Assembly: GCF_020283565.1 (NCBI RefSeq)
Contig: NC_060059.1
Location: 10,795,501 to 10,859,500 of the forward strand
Direction: 5' to 3'
Length of the DNA stretch: 64,000 nucleotides
Source: Trifolium pratense
Lineage: Eukaryota; Streptophyta; Magnoliopsida; Fabales; Fabaceae
Every line of letters begins with the position of its first letter. Position 1 is the first letter of the stretch. This document shows, one piece after another, positions 52,801 to 64,000 of this stretch. The translations under genes and the position numbers were made by a program. The notes beneath the pieces are model-generated. The model saw only the letters and a program-made list of their open reading frames with translations, was not told where the DNA came from and searched no databases.

Positions 52801-53819
52801 GAGTCTATGACCCACTTACTCACATCGGTCACAATATTCGCTTGAGAAATGACCGCAGCAATGATATCATCATCATCATCTCCTTTAGCCAGGTTTGCCC
52901 TTGGCTTCGGAGGATTGTCATTACTCTTGCGATATCTACATATAGCTGCATGATGGTTTGGCTTACCGCAAACATAACAATTTCCTCTTTTCTTAAAGGA
53001 GGTGGGGTTAGAAACACCAGAAATATAATTACGATTATTGTGATCAGGTTTACTCTCAGACTTTTGATCATACCTTGATTTTTGAGACTTACGGTGAGAT
53101 TTGTTCTGAACCAGATTTGCTTTTGAAGCTAATGCTTTCACCTTTGCAGCCTTGCTCTCTTTCCTGTTGGTATCCTCAATAATGATGTGCGTAATCAAAT
53201 CAGCCAGAGGTAACTGCTTTTGTTTGTGTTTGAGCTGATTCTTGTAATCTTTCCACGATTCCGGAAGTTTTTCTATGAGTATCCCAGCAATAAACGCATC
53301 TGGAAGAGTGATGTTTTCAGTTTTCAAATCCTCCACTAGATTGTGATATTCATTAATTTGCGCCTTGATGTCCTTCTCTTCGACCATTTCCCACCGATAA
53401 TAATTACCGATGACAAATTTCTGTTTTCCAGCATCTTCAGCAGTATACTTGGTAGCCATTGAATCCCATATCTCCTTTGCTTCTTTATATGAACAATAGA
53501 CATCAAACAAATCATTAGATAGAGTACTCAATATTGTGCTTCGACATACCCGGTTTGCATGTGTCCATTGTTCAGTAACTTTTTCTGTTGCGGTTGATGC
53601 CGGTTTTGACTCGGTAAGGGCATTAGTGACTGCATACATGTCGAGGATGGAGTGTACACGTTCCTTCCACCTACGGAAGTTCTTACCATCAAATTCTTCA
53701 ATTTTTGTAACGTCGGGAAACTGTTTTGCGTAGTTGACGGTTGGAACGAGAACGACTTGTTGATTTGAAGCGCCGCCATTGTTGTTGTTGTTGTTGTTGT
53801 TGCTGGTTTCTTCAGCCAT
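49863..53819 (-). CDS. Ty1/copia gag-pol polyprotein (gag, protease, integrase, RT, RNase H)
   Basis: A single frame of 1318 residues runs from ATG 53819 (MAEETS followed by an Asn run) to TGA at 49863. The gag domain (UBN2-like) ends in a CX2CX4HX4C knuckle at about 281-294. The protease has DSGAT at about 339. The pre-integrase HHCC motif and integrase core ([21 protein letters not shown]) come next. RT has YVDD at about 1000-1003, and the C-terminal RNase H includes YSDANW and the STMESEF block. The order integrase before RT is diagnostic for copia. No stop or frameshift is present, so it could be active. The run of AAC codons near the start is a microsatellite. The lineage within copia was not resolved. 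Confidence 0.95.
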   Translation of the reverse strand: MAEETSNNNNNNNNGGASNQQVVLVPTVNYAKQFPDVTKIEEFDGKNFRRWKERVHSILDMYAVTNALTESKPASTATEKVTEQWTHANRVCRSTILSTLSNDLFDVYCSYKEAKEIWDSMATKYTAEDAGKQKFVIGNYYRWEMVEEKDIKAQINEYHNLVEDLKTENITLPDAFIAGILIEKLPESWKDYKNQLKHKQKQLPLADLITHIIIEDTNRKESKAAKVKALASKANLVQNKSHRKSQKSRYDQKSESKPDHNNRNYISGVSNPTSFKKRGNCYVCGKPNHHAAICRYRKSNDNPPKPRANLAKGDDDDDIIAAVISQANIVTDVSKWVIDSGATRHICASKDAFTSYNVVGEGEEQVYLGDSRTVAVQGKGKVMLKLTSGKTLALTEVLHVPEIRTNLISVSLLSKGGVKVSFESDKIVMTKNNVFVGKGYCDQGLFVLNISEVINNNVSSSAYLIDSYDIWHARLGHISSSYVIKLHTLGLITLKNKQFDKCDICLEAKLTKKKCKHVQRETEPLSLIHTDLGDLKQTMSRGGNNYYITFIDDFSRFTKVYLLKHKDEAFDKFLLYKAEVENQLSRKIKRVRSDRGGEYISFNDFCEKEGIIHEVTPPYSPESNGVAERKNRTLKEMMNAMLVSSYAPNNLWGEALLTACFVQNRIPHKKTGKTPYELWKGYKPNLKYLKVWGCLAKVMLPDPKMRKIGSKTSDCLFIGYAEHSAAYRFLVLKSDVLSCNIIIETKNAEFLENIFPLKDESVVQQPPLEIASENSCNDLRRSKRQRKETSFGSDFYTYLVDDEPKNFYEAISSSDAKFWKEAIKIEMDSITRNHTWILSDLPKGAKVIGCKWIFKKKYLPDGSIEKYKARLVAKGFTQKQNIDYFDTFAPVTRIASIRVLIALASIYKLVIHQMDVKTSFLNGDLEEEIYMSQPEGCVVSGQENKVCKLLKSLYGLKQAPKQWHEKFNQVLISDGFLSIEVDKCVYTKSVNNECVIICLYVDDMLIFGTCNDIVIRTKSFLASKFDMKDMGEASVILGVKIIRKDDSIILSQEHYVEKLLKKFNYYDCKSVSTPYDVNSQLKKNRGDPVNQTQYAQILGSLLHLMNFSRPDIAYAVGRLSRYTHSPNQDHWEALARVLKYLRGTMNYGIKYSGFPAVLEGYSDANWISDSDETKSTSGYVFTLGGGAIAWRSVKQSIIARSTMESEFVALELAGSEAEWLRNLLASIPLGIKPTPSVSMHCDCQSAIAVAKNKSFNGKNRHIQLRHNVVKQLLKDGIISIDYVKSEVNLADPLTKPLGRKIICDTSRGMGLEPIEINK

Positions 53820-53835
53820 ATTAAATCCTTGAGAT

Positions 53836-54472
53836 TGTTGGATTAATTTACCTTGTTGCGGCGAATCTGCGTTGTTATTAGGAACCTGCCGATGTTACAA
53901 AGCTCCTGATGTTGTTATAAGGAACCTGCAAGCAAGATTATTGTGGCTCTGCTTCTTGTGTCTATGAAACAAACCTGCAAAGAAAGAATAGAAAACAAGA
54001 AGAACAATATTTGATCTGAGACGTGCTGAACGCACTGTCCTCAAGGATTTATCCGCGGTTAAGCGCAAACCCCCCAGGATTTAACAGACCCTTCTCAATG
54101 AGGTAACAGAACTGGCAAGAATGAATTTGTAACAGGTTGATGTTTAACTCAGAGACACAATATGTGAGGGAAGGAAATAATAGAACTGGTTTTTAAGAGA
54201 ATGATTGAACTTGGTTTTACGCATCAGTATTTTTTTACTCTCTTATTACTATGCTCACTGATATGTGTATATATATATACATGGTCATGTATAATTGTAA
54301 CGTTGTAGTCTCCTAGAATTGTGGCAAAGAATCAGATTAGCAGTTCCTACTCATCAGAAAATATATTAACGTGCCTTGACCATGTAAAATAACACATGTA
54401 TAGTGTTTCTTTTGAAATATATATAATTATTATTATAATGAAAACTATAATAATAATAATAATAACACAACA
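53836..54472 (-). repeat. 5' LTR of the copia element
   Basis: It is 637 bases, offset 5197 to 5195 from the left LTR because of two single-base indels (an A run near 53982 and a T run near 54231). One A/G substitution lies near 54415. It ends next to the TSD CATAT. Confidence 0.93.
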
Positions 54473-54830
54473 CATATGAACTTTTTGACCAATCTACATG
54501 AAGGAAGATCAGATCATAAATTGACATATGTTATGGTGTATGGGTTGATTTGGGGAGAACACACATGTGTGGACTTGACTAGGGTTTCACCACTTGTGAG
54601 ATTGAGAACTGAAACCTTTCTTGCAGGACATGTAACCCTCAAAGTCGTTTCACTCAAAGTGGTCAAACATAAGAAAACATGTTATGACAATCAACATATG
54701 CTTTATAACATTTGTGTTTGACACTTTTGGCCTCCCAAAGACCAGATAGCGTGAGTCTGCTGCAAATAGTTCAAAAGGTTATGCATAACAATGTTTTGTC
54801 TCATAAATCCATGTATATTATTTTTTAGAG
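54473..54830 (+). pseudogene. Decayed reverse-transcriptase-associated coding fragment, right half
   Basis: It resumes after the TSD with MNFLTNLHEGRSDHK, then YGLIWGEHTCVDLTRVSPLV, VVKHKKTCYDNQH and, after a frameshift, FDTFGLPK. This is the same family and order as the left half, which ends just before the other TSD copy. The copia element therefore inserted into an existing fragment. Confidence 0.65.
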
Positions 54831-55350
54831 AATTTGATATTTTAAACCATATTGTCTGTTTGTCCTTCGTTCACTCGTACTATTTGTTTTTATATTAATT
54901 CTCTAATTTTTAAGAAAAAATCGGTAATCCAGAGTTAGGCCCGATAAAGAAATGTAATTATCCTACATTATAAAAAATAACCTATGTAATTAATGGAGGG
55001 AACCCGAAGTCACCAATAATTAGGTGAAAATACCCTTTGTCCCTTTTTCTTCTATTCATATTCATTCATCTCATTCTCTGTTTCTCTTCCTCTCAATCTT
55101 TACATTTGATCCCACTTCCTCCGATCCATTCTTTCGCCGGCCGCTTCTCTCTTTTTCCGGTAACTTATAAATACTCAGTCCCTTTTTCTCTTCGATTAGG
55201 GCTTCTCCTTCTTTCCACTCCCCACATCGTGGAGCAGAATGCTCTCTCGCGATGATAATTCCGATTAGGGGTTTCTCGATTCTATAACTGCTTTTTGGAT
55301 TAAACCGTTATCGGAATTGAATTATTCGCCGGATTTAGTAAACTTTAACT
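54831..55350. other. Promoter and CT-rich leader of TFB1
   Basis: AT-rich sequence gives way at about 55035 to a pyrimidine-rich tract (ttcttctattcatattcatt, ctctgtttctcttcctctc) typical of plant 5' leaders. No other gene is seen. Confidence 0.5.
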
Positions 55351-58300
55351 ATGTCGGCGACACAACAAGCTGTTAAGCGTGCCAAATACAAAACCACCGT
55401 CAAAGATCCTGGTACTCCTGGCGTCATCAAATTGGTACTCTCTCTGTTACTGCTTCAATCAGTTCCATTCCACATTGCCGGTTTTTTTAACTGATGAAGT
55501 TTTTTTTACTCTGCAGACTCTAGAAAAGCTTATTTTCAAGCCTAATGATCCAACATCGAAAAACAAGCTCGAAGTTGATTTCAGATTAATTAAAAGTACT
55601 TATCAAATCTTATTCATGTAGTTGGGCAATGTTTGGATAGACAACTTAATTAAGTGCTTATAACATAACAGCTTATCATTCTATAAATGTATAATTTATA
55701 AGTTGTTTTCGTAAGCTTTCGTGGATATATTATGGAAATAAGCTCAATACAATTTATGGACATGTCCTATGATGTTTCCATAAACTCTTCCAAATAGTCT
55801 CACACAAGTGCTTAATTTAGTAGATAAAATCAAATAAGTTAATTCAAACGGACTTTTGTTAGTTGTCGTGCCACTTTTGCCTTTGAATCAGTAAACCGAC
55901 GGGGAAGCATAATGCGGGTTCCTTCACTTGTATGATGATAACTATTGAAGCCTGACAATATGTTTTTATTTAACTGTTATCAGAATATTATTGATAACAT
56001 GTGTTTTGTGCATACTTTGATGTTGTTTTTACATTCTGATTGCAAAATATTAGGTCATAAACACACCAAAGAGGGATCAAACAAACCACCGTGGCTTAAC
56101 CTTGTACATTCTCAGGTTTTATTCTGTTCATTTCAACTGTTGCTATTGCTTGCTATATTTATTGCGTTATTTATGCAGGCTGGGTGTTGTGTTTGTTCAA
56201 TTTTTTAACTATTCTTTTTCTTTTAACACTGCTCTATTGAGTTAATCATTTCATTTTGTGTGCTATGGTTCACTTAGTAGTGCAGTGCTTGACGTGAGCA
56301 TTGTTTGTTTCTTAAAATGAACTTCTATAATAATACGATGTGATGTTCCAGGGAAGTTACATCTTTGAGTTCGAAAGCTTTCCAGATCTTCATATTTGCC
56401 GGGAATTGGTTGGTAAGTTTTTAATTTTGCTACTGCAAAATAAAATATGATTTTGTTGTATATATTTTTTCTCTTTAAAATTTTCTTGTGGTTTATTTAG
56501 CTTAAGTGTCATTCTTGAACTGTGGTCCACTGGTGCTTTGCTTGATGCGCTATTATGATGTTTAACTGTTTGACCTTAGGCTTGTTTTTCATAGTTAAAG
56601 TTTCTTTCAAAAGATTTTTCATTGATTAAACATATCCAAACCTGCCATCACCTACAGCCCTTTCCTCTGCCGGTCTAAGCCCGCAGTAAACATATGATGA
56701 GCCTATGTTTTCAAACATTTCATCTGTGTCGACATATGATGAGCCTATGTTTTAAAATATGATTTTAGACGTGCCAAATTATATATGTAGTTCCCGAATC
56801 AAAAAACATAAGCTAGAACAAAAAGTGATGCACCACCAAATAATTTCTCTTCTAAAGAATTTGAACATGTTATCCATCTTTCTATTGATTTTCTAATACA
56901 ATTATAATTTACAAATAGGAATTGTAAACAAAGATGGTATGAAGTAATATGAAAAGGAGACTCTGAGTTGTCAAGATTTATCTTTTATTCCTTTTCTTTA
57001 TTCTTTTGTGAATACTTTTATTTTCAGTTGCTTCATATATGTTTTCCCATTGTGTTGTTTGGTGTGTTTGAGCAGGTATTGCCCTTAGCAAGCATGTAGA
57101 AACCACAAAAGTTGTTTCTGATGAACAGCTTAGCTCTTCCGAAATGACACTGAGGATTAAGCTATTGCAAGAAAATAGGTATTTGGTTTTTACTATTGTA
57201 TTTCAGCTTTTTTAAAAGAAAGTATTGTTCACCGTTGTGAGCATGATTCACGGCTAAATTTCTTGTTGCAAACTCCTCTTTGCTTTGCTATTGTGCCGCC
57301 ACTTCAAAATTATCCATTTATTTATAGTTGTTTTTTACTCAAAATGCCACTCAGTAGTATTAATTAACTCATGTCATGATCATAATATTTTGAATGTTAT
57401 GTTTTATTTACTATAAGGCTGTCTTAGTTTAATATATTCCTTAATTGCATCAATGTTATTGATTTTGCTAAAGTTCAACTTTTTTGCAGCAAGTTGCAGA
57501 AGCTTCATAAGGAACTTGTGGCTAGTGGTAAGCTTACAGAATCAGAATTTTGGGCTACGAAGAAGGTAAAAGTAGTTCTTAGTATTTATTCCATGTTTGC
57601 TAAGAGCATTTGAATATTAAACTCCCCTGGGGCCTTTATATATTTAATAATGATAGAACTTTGGTTGATATTATCATGATTGTAAGAATTTTTATTCATA
57701 AAAAACCAAAACACAATGTGAAGTATATTGCAAATCAAATATTTCTGTATAGGACATGATCATTTTAAGGGGTTACTCTAATAGATATGAAGAGAGATTT
57801 GACAGCTTTGCTCTATTTATGTATCCATTTTTATATTGAGGAATATCTCACCCTCCGACTCCCTTGTAAATTACTTATCTTCATCTTATTGATTTTCTAC
57901 TCATTTAAAAAACATTTTACAGAAATTGCTCGACCAAGATGAAAGCAGAAAGTTAAAACAAAGGATTGGATTTAAAAATTCTTTGATCTTCGACACAAAG
58001 CCTACTAGTGATGGTCGGGTATGGTACTGCATCTTCCATATATGCGTTGATACTCGATTTGTTTGATTGCACTCAAATGTGTATCTGCATACTTGGATGT
58101 CATCACGAGAACATTATATATCTAACTGTCTGTATGTTGCAGCTAAGTAATTGTTTTAAAGCTACATTGAATCGAATTTTGTTAAGGAAAAAATATTCTC
58201 CTCTGTTATAGAGTACAGAACTAAGCTTTTGGAGCTTTTATTCTTTGACAATTCTATGACAAATGGGCTCTGAACCTGATGAATACGTTTATTAATTTTG

Positions 58301-58987
58301 TATTACAGTTTGCATGAATAACTTTTGAAAACGGTGTCTTTCAAACTTGTGTTTAGGTATCATATTTACTATAAAAAAGTGATCTAACACTAATTAAACA
58401 AGCCAGTTGTTCCTGAGATTAGACTATAATGTGTATCTTCTTATTAGCATAACCCAAATATATCTATCACACTCATTTGTCTTTGTACTTCAAAGAAATT
58501 TTCAGAATGTTTCAAGATGAAATCTGATTTCTCATTTTCTTTGAAAGTGATTAGAGTCTTCAAGTTTTAAAACCCTGTTTGTTATCTTCTTCTGGAATTA
58601 AAATTATCCTTTTCATTAATGGCGATGCAGCGCCTTTTAAGTCTAATGCTAATTGCTAAGATGTATACTTCTCTGTAGGCATTGTCTTTTATTTAAAAGA
58701 TCAGTGACTCCACATTTACATGACAAGATCGTAGCAGATCTATACTACTGCTAGTGGTGCACATGTATATCATTAAGAAAATTGTATTTATGGACGGACC
58801 TCCGTTGAAGCCTGTCCTTATGCATTTTTAAAAATTCCATGTGCACTTTACCTGGTTCTGAAGTCTGAGAACAAGAAAAGTTTGTGTTTCTGTTTTTAGC
58901 TTTTAAATTCAATTTATTTTTTAGAAATGCTATTAAAATATATATCTCTTATATTTGTACTTAAAATTGTTTTTCTGAATATTAAAA

Positions 58988-59073
<86 letters not shown>

Positions 59074-62000
59074 CATCATTTTGGTTACATTGGTGCCAAT
59101 GTGGTTTGAACCTAGGACGTCTTGCATACTACCCAAACCCCTCACCACCTATACTATTTTCTCATACATTTTATATAACAATGGTTTTAATAAAGACTTG
59201 TAGCTTCTTTTGATGCATGTAATCAACCTGGTATTATTTGATTGTTATATTGGGTTCTCAATTTTTTAAAGCCATGTTTATGATCTATTAGTACTAGACT
59301 AGACTTTTTAGCTTCAGATGGATGCGTATATGTAATAACAACTGAGTTGTCTTCTCTTGTTTTGTTTTTCAGATAAACCAAGTTAAATTTCAATTGACTC
59401 CTGAGATAAAATATCAGGCACGCGTCTATATCTAACTCTGATCTTTTTTAGTTGACTAGATTTCAAGCTAAGTTTTGAATTGTTTAAAGTTTCTAATGCT
59501 ACAGATAATGATACTAAATTTCAAGGTTCAAGTTTTTGCTTTAAATGTGAATATAGTATGAGCTTATTGGTGGGAGCTAACCTGGTTTGATTTATGCTGA
59601 TATGCACAGAAATAGCATGATGATTAGGGGTATATATAGATAGCTTTTATAAAATAGCTCATGCAAGCACACAAGTTTCTGTTGCACATGTAACATGATA
59701 TAGGTTGCTGATTTTTCTAGACGTGTTTCTTGTGTGTTCACTTGCTTGCACTTAGTTTGCAATATTGATATTAGGTGAAAGTGAACTGAAATCAAGAATA
59801 ATATTAATTGGAGGTGGTGATTTCACTAGACCTCTGACTGGCCTGTGGGCTTCCATTTACCCTTGTATTTCTTTCATTTTTTCTTAATATTATTTCTTCT
59901 TTCACTTAAAATATTGGCTTGCACTCTATTTCCTTACTTTCTTTGCATTGTTGTCTTTCCAGATTTTTGCCCTCAAGCCAGCAGTTCACCAGGCATTCCT
60001 CAATTTTGTACCCAGTAAGGTATTATAGGTGTCATTAAATGTCATCATCTTTTATATTTATTCATGTAAAATAATCAATTACTTTGCACACTGAATTATT
60101 TTATTTTTTCCATGGCCTCCAAATTCAAGATGAGTGAGGTAGATTTCTGGAATAAATACTTCAAAGCTGAATATATCCATAGTACCAAAAATACTATAGC
60201 GGCAGCTGCTGAGGCTGCTGAAGATGAGGATCTTGCTGTTTTTTTGAAAGATGACGAGATATTAGAAAATGAAGCTCGAAAGAAGGTCTTCCTCTTTTTT
60301 CTTTCTTTATCTTGTTGAAGATCTTGTGGTTGCTTTCTCAGTTCCATTTATTTTACTCTGTATTTTTGCAGGTTCGACGGGTCGATCCAACTTTAGACAT
60401 GGAAGCAGACCAAGGAGACGATTACACTCATCTTCCTGTAGGGTGAATGAAACTATTCTGTATCTCATATAGGAGGCTCCTTTACTATGTGTTGTTCTTA
60501 ATATATATTTTTGACGTAAAACTTTCAGTTGCAACTCTTAATCATCGTTTGCACAAAATAGTGCTAGCTGCTACTCTTACTATACTCTGCTAACTAAAGT
60601 CTAAAGGAAAGCTATGCTGCTTAATTATGCAGCATAAGACTTAGGAAGTTTTGTTCAAGATATCTAGCTGTTCACGATATTCAGCTAATGGCTATCCTAG
60701 AGGGATTGGTTAGATTACTGAGTTAGTTTGTCTTGGTTGTCTTCCCCTTTAGAGTCACTCTTAACTTTGCTGTAGCCTCTGATACTTTTTCTTCTTTTTT
60801 TCCTGCATATAATATGGACTGTGAATGAGTTGTGTCTGTGTGTCATATTCATATTCCAGATGTATGCTGGTGATCATTCAGTTATTAACAAAATTTTAAA
60901 TGTATATAGTTGTCTACCTACGTTGCTGGTTCCGAACTACTAGCCTGCATTGAATTTTTGTATTTTAACTCTTTGCTCTATTTGGTGAAAAGGATCATGG
61001 GATCTTCCGTGATGGTAGCAAGGAAACATCTGAAGCTCAAAATACTCTGTATCGGAGAACGTTGTTGCAAGATCTCAACAGACAAAGTGAGGTGGTTCTT
61101 GAAGGAAAAACATTAGGTAATCTCTCTCTCTCTCTCTCTCTCTCTCATTTGATGATTTCTTTTGTTTCATAATTTCATTCTTACATTTTGGTCTCATTTT
61201 GGATATGTTTTATGCCTCCGTCTCATTGAATACATTCCTTACTTTTTGTCTTAACTCTACAATCAGAAAAAGGTCTTTTGATTGTAAATGTGTAAAGATT
61301 GACAAATATACATTTCATAATTGAATCATTCACATGTGATTAATTTGCATTACTCCTGTAGTCATATTGAAGCTGGTTTATGATTATGTTATACAAAAAT
61401 GTGTAGTAGTTCAATTGCAAAGTGAAGAGAAACTAGTTACTTCATAGTTCATAGAAATAAGACCGGACATTTTTTTTGGACACTTGCAGATACGTCCACT
61501 TCTCTACTTTGTGCATCCTTTTAAACTTGTTCCTCCTGGACATCATTTAGTGGTTGTACAGAATGATGGTTCTAACTGCATAGCCTCAACATCATTAGTG
61601 TCTTAAATTCCTTGTTTCTTTCCATTGAAACATTTTATTGGCATTAAGTGTTTACTGTACATTTGAAAAGCGTGTTCCAAACATCAAAATAGTCCTGAAA
61701 TAAAATGAGAGCAGAATATGCAATCAAATATGGGTAGGTGCAACATATATATGTTAGAATTGTCTGGTCTGATGAGTTAGATTTCAAACATAAATGCAGA
61801 TATAGATATGGAGCATCCAAGAACAGTGGCAGAAGTGCTTGCTCGGAGAAAACAGGGTTAGTGAGGTTAACTTATTTCTTGTCCGTGTCCTTGTCCTTTC
61901 CGTTCATGCTGAGCAAACTCTTAATTTATACCATTATACAGAATCTGATGGGGTTATAGAGGAGGAGAGGCGAAACAGAATTTCTAAGATGGCCCAGATT

Positions 62001-64000
62001 GAGGATCTTCAGGCACAAGATGATCATCCATTTGCACCACTCAGTATCAAGGTCCTACTCTGTCTCAAGAATTAAATGAACCAGTATTTCTAGTGAATAG
62101 CTCAAGTCATAAAATCTACATTATTAAATAATTTTATTTTTGGATTAAATATTTGTTAAGTGTTATACTCTTATGTTCTTGGTCAGGATCCTCGTGACTA
62201 TTTTGATTCTCAACAAGCTAATGCAGTAAAAACTTTGGATGATTCCCTAGCTGGTAAGAAGTTAAGATGCAATTTGAGTTCTGAGCAAGTCTATGGCTCT
62301 TTGAGGGAGTCCATATCTAACATCAAAACTAATGGATTAAAGCATCCTCTATTGAGTCCTGAGGTTGCTTTCAAGGTAATGCCATTTGTATTGCTTAGTT
62401 TAAAATAAAAAATCAAACTTTTTGAAAAATTACAAATTTATATAGTTAAATACTCAATGGTTAACATTTAGTATGCTGTTTTGATTCTTTCTGCGTAATG
62501 AAAACGAAAGTGCTTTATTTTTTTTCCAGGTCCTTAGTGGATTGACCAAAAATATCTCAAGCACCAAATCAAATCTCGGAAAAAGTTCACAGGAGAGTGT
62601 CCTTGATATATTACCCAACACAATTAAGGAGAAACTACTAGATGTGAGTCAACTGTTGTTGCTTATGAGATCTTTGAGAAGGAAAAAAGGGAATGAATAA
62701 GAATGGACAGAAAAAAAAAAGAAGATAAAGAGAGCTGGAGATAGTCTTATAAGTTTCTATATATCTGTTGAGATCGAAAGTGTCACATATGTTGCTTTTC
62801 TTTTCAAGCAGCGTTTTAGCTTTCAGTAATCTAAATATAGTTTTTTGGGTACTTCTATCTACGCTTTTATATTTAAATTTGATATATTTTAATGCATGTT
62901 TTTCTTTTTCTTTCCAGCATTGGGTTTGCAGCCAGGAATTACTGAGGCACTTTTGGTCTTCCTATCCAGTAACAACACAAAGCCTTGTTAATAAGGTGAA
63001 TATTGAATGTGATTGCAGGAAGATCTTTCAATGCTGATTGCTATGCATGACCCTCCTTATCTAATAGTGCACCACCAACATTTCATATCATGTGTCTGAG
63101 ATACTAACATGCTTGCAATTTTTTTTTTTGGAAGAATTGCTTGCAATTATTTTGATCCAGCCCACCTTTTATTCTCCCTGTTTCATTATGAAGAGCAGTG
63201 CTTTTGCAGCATGATAATATGATATTAACTATTAAGTTCTACATTATATGGAGTTTCGATTTGCTTGCACAATATGTCAATCACTAAACCAGTTTTATCA
63301 AAATTTTGCTTGGTTATATAAACTACTGTGCTTGGTCTAACCAGGGTTTGTGGGTTTGAGACGATAAAAGTTCATGACATGGTTTTCAATAGCATGTCAT
63401 GTATATATGATGAACTTTAATAGGCTAAGTACCCATTAGACTTGGCTTTTAAATCAAGGATTCAATAATTCTAACACACTCCTTCACATGAAAAGCCCGT
63501 TGGTGTTAAAATGTTGGTAAACATTCAACTAATATCTATTGATCTTTTAAACATATCAAGGTCAGACCCTCAATTATTTGATGAAATGGTCAAAAAGGCT
63601 TTGATATCTTATATAGGAACCCCAAAAGTGGGGCAGTTAAGCAGGTGCCTAAATTTGGCATTTTATATTCAAATAGAAGATAAGCAGAACTCATGAAGTA
63701 ACTTTTTTATGTTCATTGATGTTTAAAGGACAATGAACTATGCAAACCTTCCTTTATTTTCCTTTACATGGAATATTATCAATGACACTGAGGTGAATAA
63801 CCCGGCTAGGCATTGGATAAGCAGAGAGGGGTTTTACTGCTATATGCTATTGGTGGCCATATGCATCACATTTCCAGTATATTGCAGATAGTTTGATGAA
63901 GATTCATTGAGAAACTTTATGAATTGCATTTTATTCTATCTGAACCCTTGTTCACTTGACAATAAAATGCAGGCCAGAAGACTGAATGATGCCATTACAC
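55351..64000 (+). CDS. TFB1: TFIIH core subunit TFB1/p62, 3' end outside window
   Basis: Exons read by hand are 55351-55434, 55517-55595, 56054-56115, 56352-56412, 57076-57178, 57490-57565, 57923-58018, 59373-59417, 59963-60019, 60130-60285, 60372-60437, 60993-61116, 61800-61856, 61942-62051, 62187-62375, 62530-62643, 62918-62995, and 63973 onward. They encode about 528 residues in one frame. The N-terminus (MSATQQAVKRAKYKTTVKDP) starts the PH-like p62 domain. Two BSD domains follow, one around SGKLTESEFWATKKKLLDQD and one around PSKMSEVDFWNKYFKAEYIH. Then come LPDHGIFRDGSKET and the coiled C-terminal part, cut by the window edge. TFB1 is a scaffold of core TFIIH in transcription initiation and nucleotide excision repair. 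Intron 8 uses a GC donor. Intron 2 holds a MITE, and intron 7 holds a SINE-like repeat with a long ATT microsatellite. Confidence 0.93.
55624..55854. mobile_element. MITE in TFB1 intron 2
   Basis: It runs from GGGCAATGTTTGGATAGAC and aacttaattaagtgcttata to aagtgcttaatttag and aagttaattcaaacggac. The terminal parts are inverted repeats of the GTTTGGAT / ATTCAAAC type. Related to 22124-22377. TSD not resolved. Confidence 0.6.
58989..59074. repeat. (ATT)n microsatellite
   Basis: About 28 uninterrupted ATT units are followed by ATC ATC. It lies in TFB1 intron 7 directly against the SINE-like repeat, and probably grew from that element's tail. Confidence 0.95.
59075..59165 (-). repeat. SINE-like repeat with (TAA)n tail in TFB1 intron 7
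   Basis: On the minus strand the order is AGTATAGGTGGTGAGGGGTT (A-box-like), then CGTCCTAGGTTCAAACCACA with a near-canonical B box, then TTGGCACCAATG, then the TAA run. Legume genomes contain many copies of this motif by recall. Confidence 0.55.

Larger units (their letters stand above)
48639..54472 (-). mobile_element. Ty1/copia LTR retrotransposon with intact polyprotein
   Basis: The element is complete: left LTR 48639-49277, right LTR 53836-54472, one uninterrupted polyprotein, a PPT and a perfect TSD CATAT (48634-48638 and 54473-54477). The LTRs are TG...CA and differ by two single-base indels and one substitution in the stretches that I compared, so insertion is recent. Only 16 bases separate the 5' LTR from the start codon, and no standard initiator-Met PBS is present. 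Confidence 0.95.

Noticed and set aside
58927..59148. ORFs encoding poly-Tyr or poly-Ile on either strand
   Set aside because: These are translations of the ATT microsatellite and not genes.
59075..59165. Functional tRNA gene from the B-box-like motif
   Set aside because: No acceptor stem or anticodon arm can be formed; it is a repeat with pol III promoter remnants.

Overview
The window is plant nuclear DNA: AT-rich, spliced genes with GT-AG introns, Ty3/gypsy and Ty1/copia retrotransposons, MITEs and tRNA-headed SINE-like repeats. The gene set, the large Tat/Ogre-type gypsy element and several repeats that I recognise from legume genomes suggest a temperate legume (Medicago/Trifolium type). 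The species is an inference.

Layout. (1) Positions 1-17075 are one large minus-strand Tat/Ogre-like gypsy retrotransposon that runs off the left edge. It has a gag-protease ORF, a pol ORF with two RNase H domains and an integrase, a hairpin-rich right LTR (16484-17075), and a spliced extra gene on the opposite strand (1350-3429) with its own TATA box and a leader intron. Its polyprotein is split by a younger plus-strand Athila-like element (7713-14005; TSD CTATG; LTRs identical by eye). That element has lost RT, RNase H and the integrase core but keeps one open gag-protease-integrase-tail ORF. (2) 17076-25700 holds a phytocyanin/early-nodulin-like gene, a DREB A-6 type AP2/ERF gene, and intergenic DNA with MITEs and SINE-like repeats. 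(3) 25712-42173 holds two complete mitochondrial chaperonin-60 genes in head-to-head (divergent) orientation. Both have 18 exons, and 17 of these are equal in length between the copies. A tau-class glutathione S-transferase gene and a retroposed sequence with target-site duplications lie between them. (4) 43919-46909 is a single-exon P-class PPR gene with a recent 510-bp in-frame tandem duplication. (5) 48639-54472 is a minus-strand copia element with an intact polyprotein (TSD CATAT), inserted into a decayed reverse-transcriptase-associated coding fragment. (6) From 55351 to the right edge lies most of the gene for TFIIH core subunit TFB1/p62, with at least 18 exons including one GC-AG intron.

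The host genes do not form a pathway. The CPN60 pair is a local inverted duplication: both promoters keep a double telo-box, but only the left copy keeps a perfect heat-shock element. The most unusual structures are the chain of perfect hairpins and a fully paired three-way junction in the gypsy LTR, the six GC hairpins followed by T-rich runs in the leader intron of the antisense gene, and the internally deleted but recently mobile Athila derivative. All exon boundaries were read by hand from splice signals, frame and paralogue comparison. No alignment or database search was run.
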